From the NCBI GenBank assembly GCA_964529975.1, contig CAZGXW010000008.1, positions 1 to 63,929 on the forward strand: 63,929 bases of DNA, in the 5' to 3' direction. This document shows positions 40,678 to 50,121 of the stretch, piece by piece; the stretch's first letter is position 1, and the number at the start of each line of letters is the position of its first letter. The DNA is from JADFMN01 sp964529975. GTDB lineage: Bacteria; Armatimonadota; Fimbriimonadia; Fimbriimonadales; Fimbriimonadaceae. The position numbers were made by a program, and so were the translations under genes. A model generated the notes under the pieces. The model saw only the letters and a program-made list of their open reading frames with translations, made no database searches and was not told where the DNA came from.

Positions 40678-43449
40678 ATGTTGGTCGCTGTGTTGTTGGG
40701 GGTTGCTTCGCTAACCGGACAGGGGGATCGTTCGGACGTCCTTTGGTACTTGAACCCCGCTGAGCGGTGGGAGGAAGCGTTGCCCGTAGGAAACGGGCGC
40801 ATGGGCGCGATGGTGTTCGGCGGCGTTACGAAGGAGCGCGTGCAATTGAACGTCGACTCGCTTTGGGCCGGGCCCCCGGTCCCGGAGTTGCCTGCCACCG
40901 CGTCCGATGCACTTCGTGAGGCTCGGCGGTTGTTCTTCGAAGGGCGAGCGGCTGAAGGCGAACGCGTGATCGCCACGCAGTTTCTGGCCCAGGGCGAGGG
41001 CCCGAGCCATCAAACGCTTGGAGACCTTTGGATCGAGATGGAGATCCCCGGCCGTGAGCGGCCAAGCGACGCGAACGTCCGTAACTGGCTCCGCGGCCCG
41101 GTCGGCAAGTCGCTCGCCATGTCGCAGTTGGCATCCGACTTCGACGATTCGAAGTGGAAGGAGGGCGGTCTGGAGGTGCCCGAGGCAAGCACCGTCGTGT
41201 TTCGGCGCGAGATCGTGCTCTCAGCGGAGCAGGCGGTGGCTTTCAACCGGCTGTCGTTCTCGCCGATCGACGATGAGTCCGTCGTGTGGGTGAACGGAGC
41301 AGAGGTCGGGCGCACTCGCGTGTGGGACAGGCCCTACACGTTCGCGCTGACTGGACGGCTCGTCGAGGGACGCAACGTGATCGCGGTCGGTGTGACGAAC
41401 CGTGGCGGGCCGGGGAGCATGGCTTCCGAAGTCCGCCTGTCCTCGGTGTACCGCCCGACGACCTATCGAAGGTCGCTCGACCTTTCGACGGCAGTCGCGA
41501 CGACGACCTACTCTGTGGGGCGGACTGAGTTCACACGCGAGGCTTTCAGTTCGGCGGTAGACGGCGTTACAGTCGTCCGTTTCGAATCGACCGACAAAGG
41601 TCAGTTGTCGTTCGACGCATCGCTCTCGCGGCCATCGGACTTTTCGGTCGAAGCGATCGGTGGGCGGACGCTTGTGATGAGCGGACAGGCCCAGCATGGA
41701 GGGAAAAACCTTGGCGTGAAGTATGCGACGGTGCTACACGTGGCGTCGAGCGGAGGGACCGTCGCGATGGACCGCGGCACAGTGCGTGTACGGGGAGCGA
41801 ACACGGCGACGTTGTACATTGCTGCCGAGACCGACTACAACATGCGGTCTCCCTCTATGCCATTGAGTTGGGACCTGAAAGCGCGTTGCCTATCGACCAT
41901 CGACAAGGCGATGTCCAAGTCATATCCAGAACTGAAGACCGCAAGCATCGTCGACCATCGCCGCTATTACGACCGCGTCAGGCTGCGATTTGATGGAGGG
42001 CGAGAAGACCTGCCAACGGACGAGAGGCTCGCGCTTGTCCAGGTCGGGCAAAGCGACCCTTCGCTGGCGGCCTTGTACTTCGCGTTTGGTCGGTATCTGT
42101 TGATCTGCTCGTCGCGTCCGGGGACCTTGCCTGCGAACCTCCAGGGGCTCTGGAACGAGCACGTGCGGGCGCCTTGGAACGCGGACTACCACACGAACAT
42201 CAACGTGCAGATGAACTATTGGCCGGCGGAGGTCGCAGGTCTGAGCGAACTCCATGAGCCGTTCTTTTGGCTGATCGAGGGATTGGTGCCTGAGGGGCGG
42301 CGCTTTGCGTCTGCGCTCGGGATGCGAGGTTTCGCGTTTGGGCACACGACTGACGTTTGGCACTGGGCGACTCCGCAGGGGGCGCCAGTGTGGGGGATGT
42401 GGCCGATGGGCGCCGGTTGGTGCAGCGCGCACTTCATGGAGCACTACCGCTTCACACAAGACCGTGCCTTCTTGCGCAATCGAGCGTGGCCGGTATTGCG
42501 GGAAGCGGCGCTGTTCTACTTGGACTGGTTGTTCGAAGACCCACAAACCGGAATGCTGACGAGCGGACCGACGACCTCTCCTGAGAACACGTACGTGCTC
42601 AACGGGCAGCGGCTTTCGTTGAGCATGGGCACAGCGATGGATCGCGAGATCGTTTGGGAGACGTTCACAAACGTGCTTGAAGCGGCGAATCTGCTCGGGA
42701 TCGATACTCCTTTTGTCGAAGAGGTCAGGTCTGCGCTTGCTCGGCTAGCGCCCATAAAGATCGGCTCGGACGGTAGGATTCTGGAATGGAGCGAGGAGTT
42801 CGTCGAAGGCGAGCCGGGGCACCGTCACATGTCCCACCTTTATGGACTGCACCCATCGCACCAGTTTTCGAGTTCGCCAGATCTGACCGCCGCTGCGCGC
42901 AAGTCGCTGGCCGCGCGCCTAGAAAAGGGCGGCGGGCACACCGGGTGGAGCCGCGCGTGGATCATCAACTTTTGGGCGCGGCTGCTCGAGGGTGAGAAAG
43001 TCCGGGAGAACATGGACGCGCTCCTTGCCAAGTCGACGCTTCCCAACCTGTTTGACGACCACCCGCCGTTTCAGATCGACGGCAACTTTGGGGCGACAGC
43101 CGGGATTGCGGAGGCTTTGGTACAAAGCCACGAGGGCTTTCTGCGACTGTTGCCAGCCTTGCCCGAGTCCTGGGGAGACGGATACGTTCGCGGTTTGAGG
43201 GCTCGAGGAGGCTGGGAAGTGGAGATGCGGTGGACCGGCGGTCGGCTGGAATGGGCCAGGGTGAAGGCTCTCCCCGGACAGCGGACCCTACGGCTTGTGC
43301 CTCCGCCCGGGACTCGGCTCCAGTTCGCGACCATCGATTCGAACCCGGTTTCGGTTCAAAAGAATGGTGACGTGAGTTCCATCGACGTCCCTGAGGGCAG
43401 GTCGGTGTTCCTCGTCGTCGCTCCGAGTGTCAGGCCCAAAAAGCCCTGA
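40678..43449 (+). CDS. GH95 alpha-L-fucosidase with inserted beta-sandwich
   Basis: 923 residues, longer than the usual 750-800. A short signal peptide (MLVAVLLGVASLTGQG) implies export. GH95 landmarks are WEEALPVGNGRMGAMVFGGV near residue 22, HTNINVQMNYWPAEVAGL near 505 with the Asn pair, PTTSPENTYVLNGQ near 632 with the catalytic glutamate, and PPFQIDGNFGATAGIAEAL near 800 with the aspartate. Between LGDLWIEM (about 115) and YRRSLDLSTAVATTTY (about 262) lies an extra domain of roughly 135 residues with FRREIVLSAEQ and VVWVNGAEVGRTR. It resembles the sugar-binding jelly-roll of GH2 enzymes. Activity on fucosides or related glycans is inferred. Confidence 0.92.
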   Translation: MLVAVLLGVASLTGQGDRSDVLWYLNPAERWEEALPVGNGRMGAMVFGGVTKERVQLNVDSLWAGPPVPELPATASDALREARRLFFEGRAAEGERVIATQFLAQGEGPSHQTLGDLWIEMEIPGRERPSDANVRNWLRGPVGKSLAMSQLASDFDDSKWKEGGLEVPEASTVVFRREIVLSAEQAVAFNRLSFSPIDDESVVWVNGAEVGRTRVWDRPYTFALTGRLVEGRNVIAVGVTNRGGPGSMASEVRLSSVYRPTTYRRSLDLSTAVATTTYSVGRTEFTREAFSSAVDGVTVVRFESTDKGQLSFDASLSRPSDFSVEAIGGRTLVMSGQAQHGGKNLGVKYATVLHVASSGGTVAMDRGTVRVRGANTATLYIAAETDYNMRSPSMPLSWDLKARCLSTIDKAMSKSYPELKTASIVDHRRYYDRVRLRFDGGREDLPTDERLALVQVGQSDPSLAALYFAFGRYLLICSSRPGTLPANLQGLWNEHVRAPWNADYHTNINVQMNYWPAEVAGLSELHEPFFWLIEGLVPEGRRFASALGMRGFAFGHTTDVWHWATPQGAPVWGMWPMGAGWCSAHFMEHYRFTQDRAFLRNRAWPVLREAALFYLDWLFEDPQTGMLTSGPTTSPENTYVLNGQRLSLSMGTAMDREIVWETFTNVLEAANLLGIDTPFVEEVRSALARLAPIKIGSDGRILEWSEEFVEGEPGHRHMSHLYGLHPSHQFSSSPDLTAAARKSLAARLEKGGGHTGWSRAWIINFWARLLEGEKVRENMDALLAKSTLPNLFDDHPPFQIDGNFGATAGIAEALVQSHEGFLRLLPALPESWGDGYVRGLRARGGWEVEMRWTGGRLEWARVKALPGQRTLRLVPPPGTRLQFATIDSNPVSVQKNGDVSSIDVPEGRSVFLVVAPSVRPKKP

Positions 43450-43521
43450 AATACAGGGGGCAAACCCTAACTCAATTGAACCAGGACTCCGACTATTCAA
43501 ATCGGTGGCAAAGGCAATCGG

Positions 43522-44439
43522 ATGGCACAGGGTTTAGGCAGGCGCACACCTGAGCCCGGGAACGACAAAGGGTTGAAAGACTCGACGGCTGCGATCAAGC
43601 ACTCGTTGAGCATTACCGCTGTCTTCTTGCTCGTCGCCTTTGGGTACATCCAGTTTGCCGACGACATACTTCCCGCATCTGCCGAAGAGACGGCGTTTGG
43701 TTCGATGCTCAACGCTCCTCGCTTCATCGTGTTCGTGATGGTGGCCGCGGCACTGGTCTTCTTGGCGGCTTGGTCTTTGTCCCGCCAACTCGTCAACGCT
43801 AAACAGCGGTTGGACGCCTCCGAGCGAGAACTCGTCATGCGGCTCGGCCAAGCGGCAGAGTGGCGCGACGACGAGACAGGCGACCATACGATCCGCGTCG
43901 GCGAGTACTGTGCCGCGATTGCGTGCGGCATGGGATGGGACGACGCCGAGGCAGAACGGCTGCGCGTCGCCGCGATGCTGCACGACATCGGCAAGATCGG
44001 CATTCCGGACTTCGTGATGGTCAAGGAGGGCGAACTCAGCCCTGAAGAGCGGCAGTTGATCCAGGCACACACGTTGATGGGCTCGGACATCCTCGCCGAC
44101 TCGGAGGTGCCATTGATACAGGTTGCACAGCGCATCGCAGCGAGCCATCACGAGCGCTGGGACGGATCGGGCTATCCGTACGGACTGTTCAAGGACCATA
44201 TCCCGATCGAAGGCAGGATCGCGGCATTGGCCGACGTCTTCGACGCGTTGACCTCAAAGCGCCGGTACAAGGACGCGTGGTCGTTCGAGCACGCCGTGAG
44301 CGAGATAAAGTCCCTGAGCGGCTCTCACTTTGACCCAGCCGTCGTTCTTGCGTTCGAGCGGAACCTGCCCCTGATCAAGTCGATCTACGACCGATTCACT
44401 TCCACCGCGCGCCTGTTCAACATCAGTCGGGCCGCGTAG
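43522..44439 (+). CDS. HD-GYP domain phosphodiesterase, membrane-bound
   Basis: 305 residues with two membrane segments (SITAVFLLVAFGYIQF near 32 and FIVFVMVAAALVFLAAW near 75) flanking a short outer loop. The HD-GYP domain follows: GDHTIRVGEYCAAIA, AAMLHDIGKIGIPDFVMVKE near residue 155, IAASHHERWDGSGYPYGLFK near 210, and GRIAALADVFDALTSKRRYK. All metal and GYP residues are present, so c-di-GMP hydrolysis is likely. No sensor domain beyond the membrane hairpin is visible. Confidence 0.92.
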   Translation: MAQGLGRRTPEPGNDKGLKDSTAAIKHSLSITAVFLLVAFGYIQFADDILPASAEETAFGSMLNAPRFIVFVMVAAALVFLAAWSLSRQLVNAKQRLDASERELVMRLGQAAEWRDDETGDHTIRVGEYCAAIACGMGWDDAEAERLRVAAMLHDIGKIGIPDFVMVKEGELSPEERQLIQAHTLMGSDILADSEVPLIQVAQRIAASHHERWDGSGYPYGLFKDHIPIEGRIAALADVFDALTSKRRYKDAWSFEHAVSEIKSLSGSHFDPAVVLAFERNLPLIKSIYDRFTSTARLFNISRAA

Positions 44440-44444
44440 CGCGG

Positions 44445-45065
44445 TCACTCCGTGCCGTACAAACGATCTCCGTAGTCCCCCAGACCTGGGAGGATGTACT
44501 TGTCGCCATTGAGTTCGCGATCGAGCGCGACCGTGAAGATGGGCACGTCTGGATGGTCGTTCTCGAAGACCTCGACGCCTTCTGGCGCGGCTACCACGGA
44601 GACCATAACGACCTGGCTCGCGCCGTGAGACTTGATTAAGGACACACCTTGGGAGGCGGAGCCTCCCGTTGCAAGCATGGGATCGACGCAGAGCACATAC
44701 CTGTCCTTCAGGACTGGGAGTTTGCAGTAGTAACTGTGGGCGATGGCGGTCTCGTGGGAGCGCTCCAGCCCGATATATCCGACAGCGACGTTGGGAAAGA
44801 GTCGAAGCGCAGGATCGAGCATGGAGAGGCCGGCCCGCAAGATCGGCACAACGGCGAGGGCTTGGTCGAGCCGCTCGGCGTGGGCTGTCTCCAACGGCGT
44901 CTCGACTGTGCCATTGGCCGTGCGGATTCCTTGCGTCGCCTCCAGGATAAGGATGGTCGACAACGTGTCGGCGTACCGACGGAACCGGTCAGGAGGTGTC
45001 GTCGCGTCCCTCAGTCCGGCGAGCAGGTGCTGTGCCAGGGGGTGTCTGACGACGTTCAGTGCCAT
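44445..45065 (-). CDS. upp: uracil phosphoribosyltransferase
   Basis: Salvages uracil to UMP with PRPP. About 206 residues from the MALNVVRHPLAQH start; an ATG four codons upstream is less likely. LRAGLSMLDPALRLFPNVAV lies near residue 78, and the PRPP loop CVDPMLATGGSASQGVSLIK near residue 129. The C-terminal YILPGLGDYGDRLYGTE is the family ending. It converges with the HD-GYP gene and diverges from glmU-prs; prs makes its PRPP substrate. Confidence 0.95.
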   Translation of the reverse strand: MALNVVRHPLAQHLLAGLRDATTPPDRFRRYADTLSTILILEATQGIRTANGTVETPLETAHAERLDQALAVVPILRAGLSMLDPALRLFPNVAVGYIGLERSHETAIAHSYYCKLPVLKDRYVLCVDPMLATGGSASQGVSLIKSHGASQVVMVSVVAAPEGVEVFENDHPDVPIFTVALDRELNGDKYILPGLGDYGDRLYGTE

Positions 45066-45142
45066 CCTCCAGAGCATGGAAGATGCGGTAGGAACGGGTC
45101 AAGGGCCAGAGTTCGGTGTGCGGGTATCGTTGAGACCCTGAA

Positions 45143-46534
45143 ATGCCTTCCCGCCGACCTCTTGCAGGACTGATTCTGGCCGCCGGAAAGGGCACTCGCA
45201 TGAAGTCTGAGTTGCCCAAGTGCCTGCACGAGGTCTGCGGCCTTCCGATGGTCGAGCACGTAGTGCGGGCCTTGAAGAGGGTTGGAGTCGAGAGGCCGGT
45301 CGTCGTCGTGGGCCACGGCGCCGAGAAGGTCCGTGAAGCGCTTGGGGACACGTGCGACTACGCGACCCAGACCGAGCAACTGGGCACAGGTCACGCCGTC
45401 ATGTCTGCCGTTGACTTACTCGGGTCGCACGACGGTCCTTTGCTGGTTTGTGCGGGGGACACCCCGTTGTTGACGCCCGAGACCTTGGCGGTCCTCGTGG
45501 AGTCGCAACGAAGCACTGGCTCGGCGGCATCGATGGCTACGTTCGAACTGGACGATCCGTTCGGGTACGGCAGGGTGGTCAGAGACGGCGAAAGCGTCGT
45601 CGCGATCGTCGAGGAGAAGGACTGTTCGGACGAGGAGGCGGCGATCGACGAGGTGAATGCCGCGGTCTATTGCTTCGACGCGCAGTCGCTCTTCAAGGCT
45701 TTGCCGAAACTGCAGAACAAGAACGCTCAGGGGGAGTACTACTTGACCGATATCGTTGCGACGTTCGTCAGCGAGGGACTGTTGGTCGATGCCGTCCGTT
45801 TTGACGACGAGAGCGAGTTTCTAGGGGTGAACGACCGGTGGCAACTGTCTGAGGCGTCGTGGCTCATGCGGCTCTCGATCCTTGGCGGCCTTGCGATGAG
45901 CGGGGTGACGATCCTCGACCCAGCGAGCACGCACATCGGTGCGGACGTGGAGGTGGGGCAGGACTGCACGATCCTTCCTGGTTGCGTGATCGAAGGGAAG
46001 ACCACGATAGGGGCGGGAAGCCAGATTGGGCCGAACTGCTGGATCAAGGACTCGCGGATCGGCGAGCGGTGCCGGGTCTTCATGAGCCATATGGAGCGGG
46101 CAGAAATGGGCGCGGGATCCCGGTGCGGCCCGTTCAGCAACTTGCGTCCAGGCGCCCGACTGGGTGAAGAAGTGAAGATTGGGAACTTCGTGGAGGTCAA
46201 GAACTCCGACCTCGCGAAGAAAGTGAGCGTTTCGCACCTGACGTACATCGGTGACGCGTCGGTCGGTGCCGATTCGAACATCGGCGCGGGTACGATCACG
46301 TGCAACTACGACGGGTTCACGAAGTCGCGGACAGAGATCGGAAAGGGGTCGTTCGTGGGTTCGAACTCTACGCTTGTGGCGCCGGTGAGAATCGGGGACG
46401 GCGCGTTTGTAGCGGCGGGGAGCGTGGTGACGAAGGACGTTCCAGACGACGCGCTCGCAGTCGGGCGAACTAGACAGGAAAACAAAGAAGCATGGGCCAA
46501 ACACTGGCGGAAACGCAAAGCGGGGCAGGGATGA
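45143..46534 (+). CDS. glmU: bifunctional GlcNAc-1-P uridyltransferase / GlcN-1-P acetyltransferase
   Basis: Makes UDP-GlcNAc for peptidoglycan and LPS. The 463-residue protein has the nucleotidyltransferase motif LAAGKGTRMKSELPKCLHEV at its start and the left-handed beta-helix acetyltransferase at the C-terminus. MERAEMGAGSRCGPFSNLRP is near residue 318, and NSDLAKKVSVSHLTYIGDAS near 357 carries the catalytic-region histidine. GAGTITCNYDGFTKSRTEIG is a strong signature. A TATCGT sequence lies 12 bases before the ATG. The stop overlaps the prs start (ATGA). Confidence 0.96.
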   Translation: MPSRRPLAGLILAAGKGTRMKSELPKCLHEVCGLPMVEHVVRALKRVGVERPVVVVGHGAEKVREALGDTCDYATQTEQLGTGHAVMSAVDLLGSHDGPLLVCAGDTPLLTPETLAVLVESQRSTGSAASMATFELDDPFGYGRVVRDGESVVAIVEEKDCSDEEAAIDEVNAAVYCFDAQSLFKALPKLQNKNAQGEYYLTDIVATFVSEGLLVDAVRFDDESEFLGVNDRWQLSEASWLMRLSILGGLAMSGVTILDPASTHIGADVEVGQDCTILPGCVIEGKTTIGAGSQIGPNCWIKDSRIGERCRVFMSHMERAEMGAGSRCGPFSNLRPGARLGEEVKIGNFVEVKNSDLAKKVSVSHLTYIGDASVGADSNIGAGTITCNYDGFTKSRTEIGKGSFVGSNSTLVAPVRIGDGAFVAAGSVVTKDVPDDALAVGRTRQENKEAWAKHWRKRKAGQG

Positions 46535-47496
46535 GCGCAGATCTCGACGGCATGATGCTGTTCGCGGGCAACGCGAACCGCTCCCTAGGTCAAAAGGTCG
46601 CGGACTATCTCGGCATCGAACTTGGCCGGATGACCTCGACCCAGTTCAGCGATGGCGAACTCCGCGTGATGATCGACCAGAGCGCGCGAGGCAAGGAGGT
46701 GTTCATCATCCAGCCCACCTGCGCTCCGGCGAACGACACGCTGATGGAACTGCTGATCATGCTCGATGCGTTCCGTCGCGCTTCTGCGCAAAAGATCAAC
46801 GTGGTGATTCCGTACTACGGCTACGCGCGCCAGGACAAAAAGATCAAGCCCAGGGAGCCTGTGACCGCCCGTCTGGTGGCAGATCTTATCCAGAACGGCG
46901 GCGCGACACGTGTGGTGGCGATCGACCTGCATGCCGAGCAAATCCAAGGGTTCTTCAACATTCCGGTCGACCACCTCTACGGCGGCCCGATCATCGGTCG
47001 GTACTTGATCGAGCAAGGCTATCGAGAGGACGAGGACGTGATCGTGGTCTCGCCGGACGTTGGTGGCGTCGGCCGTGCCCGGTCCCTGGCAGAAATGCTC
47101 CATTCGCCGCTGGCGATCTTGGCCAAGAGGCGGCCTGAGCCGAACAAGGTCGACATTGTCGAGATCATCGGTGAGATCGAGGGCAAGCGTTGCATCATGA
47201 TCGACGACATGATCGACACGGGCGGGTCGGTCGTTCACGGCGCTGAGACGCTCCTCAAGAGTGGTGCGATCGAGGTCATGGCGTGCTGCACGCACGCTGT
47301 GTTCAGCGGGGACGCGTCGAGCCGATTGCAGGACAGCGTGCTCAGCCGCGTCGTCGCCATGGACACGGTGCCGATTTCGCCACAAAAGCAGTTTCCCAAA
47401 CTGACGGTGTTGCCGATTGCCCCGCTCCTGGGCGAGGCCATCAAGCGCATCCACCAGAACCGCTCGGTCAGTACGCTGTTCGACGATTGGCGCTAG
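46531..47496 (+). CDS. prs: ribose-phosphate pyrophosphokinase
   Basis: Makes PRPP for nucleotide, histidine and tryptophan synthesis. 321 residues. Signatures are FAGNANRSLGQKVADYLGIE at the start, FSDGELRVMI, VIPYYGYARQDKKIKPREPV near residue 93, and the PRPP loop CIMIDDMIDTGGSVVHGAE near residue 223. The ATG at 46531 overlaps the glmU stop; a longer frame from 46492 lies inside glmU. glmU-prs is a common gene pair. Confidence 0.96.
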   Translation: MSADLDGMMLFAGNANRSLGQKVADYLGIELGRMTSTQFSDGELRVMIDQSARGKEVFIIQPTCAPANDTLMELLIMLDAFRRASAQKINVVIPYYGYARQDKKIKPREPVTARLVADLIQNGGATRVVAIDLHAEQIQGFFNIPVDHLYGGPIIGRYLIEQGYREDEDVIVVSPDVGGVGRARSLAEMLHSPLAILAKRRPEPNKVDIVEIIGEIEGKRCIMIDDMIDTGGSVVHGAETLLKSGAIEVMACCTHAVFSGDASSRLQDSVLSRVVAMDTVPISPQKQFPKLTVLPIAPLLGEAIKRIHQNRSVSTLFDDWR

Positions 47497-47512
47497 TGCG
47501 GCGGTCAACCCG

Positions 47513-48007
47513 ATGGGCGAAGAACAAGACGCGTTGGAGTGGCGGATCGACTTCGGCGCTGCCAACCCCGGCAAGAGGCTCGTCGTTGCTGCGGTCGCTG
47601 TCGGTGTCGCCTACCTTGGTCTTCGGCTTGGGGGACTGTTACTAAGCGCAATAGGCTTGGTGGTCGTTTTGGCCTCGACAGCAGAACTCTTTCTACCACT
47701 GAAATATCGAATCGATGCTAACGGGGCGCAGGTGCGTTGCGGTATCAGCACGACAGCGATCGCATGGACCGACGTGAGGCGTCTGATCCGGTTGAGAGGT
47801 GGCGTGCGGCTGTCGCCACTGGACCAGCCGAGCCGTTTGGACGAGTTTCGTGGGGTTTATTTGCGGTTCCGCGACAATGGCGAGGAGGTATCTGGCAAAA
47901 TACGCCAGTTCTGGCATGGAGACACAAGCGCTCTGGACCGAGGATCTGACCGATCAACAGGCGGAGGAGATGTTGACGGCCTTGGAAGCGAAGATCAGGA
48001 AGCATAG
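47513..48007 (+). CDS. PH-domain-like membrane protein
   Basis: 164 residues with two adjacent membrane segments (RLVVAAVAVGVAYLGLRLGG and LSAIGLVVVLASTAELFLP, residues 22-62). The segment KYRIDANGAQVRCGISTTAI with AWTDVRRLIRLRGGVRLSPL that follows looks like a small bacterial PH-like domain. Its last 92 bases overlap the next gene in another frame, so the tail after about residue 134 (GDTSALDRGSDRSTGGG) is low in complexity and may not be under strong selection. It follows prs by 16 bp and appears to lead the membrane operon. Confidence 0.68.
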   Translation: MGEEQDALEWRIDFGAANPGKRLVVAAVAVGVAYLGLRLGGLLLSAIGLVVVLASTAELFLPLKYRIDANGAQVRCGISTTAIAWTDVRRLIRLRGGVRLSPLDQPSRLDEFRGVYLRFRDNGEEVSGKIRQFWHGDTSALDRGSDRSTGGGDVDGLGSEDQEA

Positions 48008-48233
48008 GATGGAAACGCCCGCAATCCTGTTCCTGGAGATGAACAAGCCTCTGAGCCGCATCGCGGGCAACGCGATGATCGTGTTCACCCCGTTTCTTGC
48101 GCCGTTTGTGGGCACGGAAAACGTCCATAACTACAGCCGACTGCTCATGGATCGCGAGAACGTTGAAAAACTCATCTGCCGGCTCGAGGCCGAACCGGCG
48201 CCAACGACCTCTCAGGAGGGGCCCCAACCGTAA
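47916..48233 (+). CDS. small conserved-looking protein of unknown function
   Basis: 105 residues. No family is recognised. An acidic helical start (TEDLTDQQAEEMLTALEAKI) is followed by a moderately hydrophobic segment (RIAGNAMIVFTPFLAPFVGT) and a charged end (RLLMDRENVEKLICRLEAEP). The size and single hydrophobic patch suggest an accessory subunit. The ATG at 47916 lies inside the previous gene; an upstream ATG at 47877 is possible. Its stop overlaps the next ATG (TAATG), implying coupled translation with the DUF6754 gene. Confidence 0.65.
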   Translation: METQALWTEDLTDQQAEEMLTALEAKIRKHRMETPAILFLEMNKPLSRIAGNAMIVFTPFLAPFVGTENVHNYSRLLMDRENVEKLICRLEAEPAPTTSQEGPQP

Positions 48234-49201
48234 TGCAATACCTGGGATCCGGCAAGTTACACATCCTGTTCACCCTGCTCCTTGTGTTCTTCATCCTCTT
48301 CAACATTTGGAGAGCGAAGGGCAAGAAGGACCTGTTCGTGCGACGTATCCCTGGCCTAAACGCCTTGGACGACGCCATTGGCCGTGCGACCGAGATGGGG
48401 CGGCCGGTGCTCATGGTCCCTGGCATCGGCGAACTTAACGCGATTTCGGCTCAGGCGATCAACATCTTCTCGCAAGTCGCCAAAACGGCCGCACAGTTCG
48501 GCACCCCACTCCGGCTTTGCTGCGCAAACGCTGCGGTGTTCACCCTCGCTCAGGAGACGATCCGCGACGTTTACCAAGCGCAGGGCCAGATCGACCGCTA
48601 CGACCCCGACTCCGTCAGGTTCGTGTCGGACAGGCAGTTCGCGTTCGCCGCAGGCGTGTCGGGAATGATCCATCGCGAACAGTGCGCGGCGACGTTCTTC
48701 CTTGGTGAGTTCTTCGCCGAGTCGTTGATCTTCGCTGAGACTGCAAACGCGGTCGGCGCGATCCAAGTGGCCGGGTCGACACAGACTGTGCAGACGCCGT
48801 TCTTCATCGCCGCTTGCGACTATGTCCTCATCGGCGACGAGTTTTATGCGGCGAGCGCCTATCTCACGCGAGAGCCGGTCCTCGTCGGGTCACTGGTTGG
48901 TCAAGACTGGGCGAAGATCATGGTGGCAACTTTGATCTTTGGCGGATTCATCGTCAACTCGGTGGAGCGCACACAGCCTGCGACCCAGAAGCGGGTCGAC
49001 GTCGACAAAACGGCCGACGCGGAGGCCTACAGCACCTGGGAAGAAGTGACGGAGAAATGGGAGGCCAACGGAAGGGACATTTTGAAACGACGCCAGGACA
49101 CTAGCCTTTATGGGCTTTTCAACCCGTTCATTGAACAGTCCGAGGTCGAGGTGGAACGCCCTGACCGACCGGCCGCGGCAGCGACGGGGGGTGGCGCGTG
49201 A
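48233..49201 (+). CDS. DUF6754-like membrane protein
   Basis: 322 residues with an N-terminal membrane segment (LHILFTLLLVFFILFNIW) and a second near residues 225-250 (IMVATLIFGGFIVNSVER). The cytoplasmic domain between them has GRPVLMVPGIGELNAISAQA near residue 56, ANAAVFTLAQETIRDVYQAQ near 99, and EQCAATFFLGEFFAESLIFA near 152. The match to DUF6754 is from recall and is not verified. No catalytic motif is apparent. Start and stop both overlap neighbours (TAATG and GTGA), so translation is coupled across the operon. Confidence 0.75.
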   Translation: MQYLGSGKLHILFTLLLVFFILFNIWRAKGKKDLFVRRIPGLNALDDAIGRATEMGRPVLMVPGIGELNAISAQAINIFSQVAKTAAQFGTPLRLCCANAAVFTLAQETIRDVYQAQGQIDRYDPDSVRFVSDRQFAFAAGVSGMIHREQCAATFFLGEFFAESLIFAETANAVGAIQVAGSTQTVQTPFFIAACDYVLIGDEFYAASAYLTREPVLVGSLVGQDWAKIMVATLIFGGFIVNSVERTQPATQKRVDVDKTADAEAYSTWEEVTEKWEANGRDILKRRQDTSLYGLFNPFIEQSEVEVERPDRPAAAATGGGA

Positions 49202-50121
49202 TCGAGTTTCTAGCGCAGACTCCTCCGGAGTTCAATCCTTTCTGGGGTACAGAGCCTGGCTTGGCCGCGATCTGGAAGATCGTCGGCGCCATTCTTGTCG
49301 GAATCATCGGCATCTTCGTGCTCATGCGCGTACCGACGCGGGCACGCAGGCCGATCGTGTGGACATTCACGTTTCTTTCGGGCTCGTTCTATGTCGTTTA
49401 CTACCTTTGGCCCGAACCGATCAACCGCAAGCCGGAGGACGCGCCGCTAGGTTTCCTCGACGCAGGCGGGTTTTTCATGCAGGATGCGCTCCCGAAGGTC
49501 GCGGACATTGCAAACGTCCTGACCTATCTTCTGCTGTGTTTGGGAATCTACTCGTTGACCCGGATCCACCTTGGCCGTGTAGTCAAGAAACAGAAGGACT
49601 GGGCGTTCAGCGTCGTGCTGTTGGTCGCGATGGTCACGATGGTGACGGTCGGATACTTCGACTACTACCAAAAGGAGTACATGGATCCGGACAAGTTGCT
49701 GACGAGGGCGGAGAACTGGGGCATGGTGAACTATGCCTACGACATGCTCTTTGACGGCCTTATCCAGCAAATGGACGCCGCGATGTTCTCCATGATTGCT
49801 TTCTTCATCCTTTCGGCCGCGTATCGCGCGTTCCGGATTCGATCGATCGAGGCGACGGTCATGATGGCCAGCGCGATCATCTTGATGATCAGTCTTATGG
49901 GCGCGATCGACTACCAGTGGTCTCAGTTCATCTCGGCGAGGACGGGCGGCGATATGGGCCACTTCTTGAACAACTTCAACCTTAGCGAGATAGCCGGATG
50001 GGTCAAGAGTTATCTGCAGGTACCTAGCATCCGCGCCCTTGAGTTCGGCGTCGGCCTAGGTGCGCTGGCGATGGGCCTTCGCATTTGGCTCGGACTGGAA
50101 CGTGGAGGAGTCTCCGTATGA
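49198..50121 (+). CDS. seven-segment membrane protein of unknown function
   Basis: 307 residues starting at a GTG that overlaps the DUF6754 stop. About seven hydrophobic segments are visible, near residues 24-45, 52-70, 103-121, 134-153, 193-213, 219-238 and 278-302. Loops contain WPEPINRKPEDAPLGFLDAG and YYQKEYMDPDKLLTRAENWG. No known transporter or enzyme motif is seen. Its stop overlaps the following ATG (ATGA). The close packing suggests a complex with its neighbours. Confidence 0.72.
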   Translation: MIEFLAQTPPEFNPFWGTEPGLAAIWKIVGAILVGIIGIFVLMRVPTRARRPIVWTFTFLSGSFYVVYYLWPEPINRKPEDAPLGFLDAGGFFMQDALPKVADIANVLTYLLLCLGIYSLTRIHLGRVVKKQKDWAFSVVLLVAMVTMVTVGYFDYYQKEYMDPDKLLTRAENWGMVNYAYDMLFDGLIQQMDAAMFSMIAFFILSAAYRAFRIRSIEATVMMASAIILMISLMGAIDYQWSQFISARTGGDMGHFLNNFNLSEIAGWVKSYLQVPSIRALEFGVGLGALAMGLRIWLGLERGGVSV

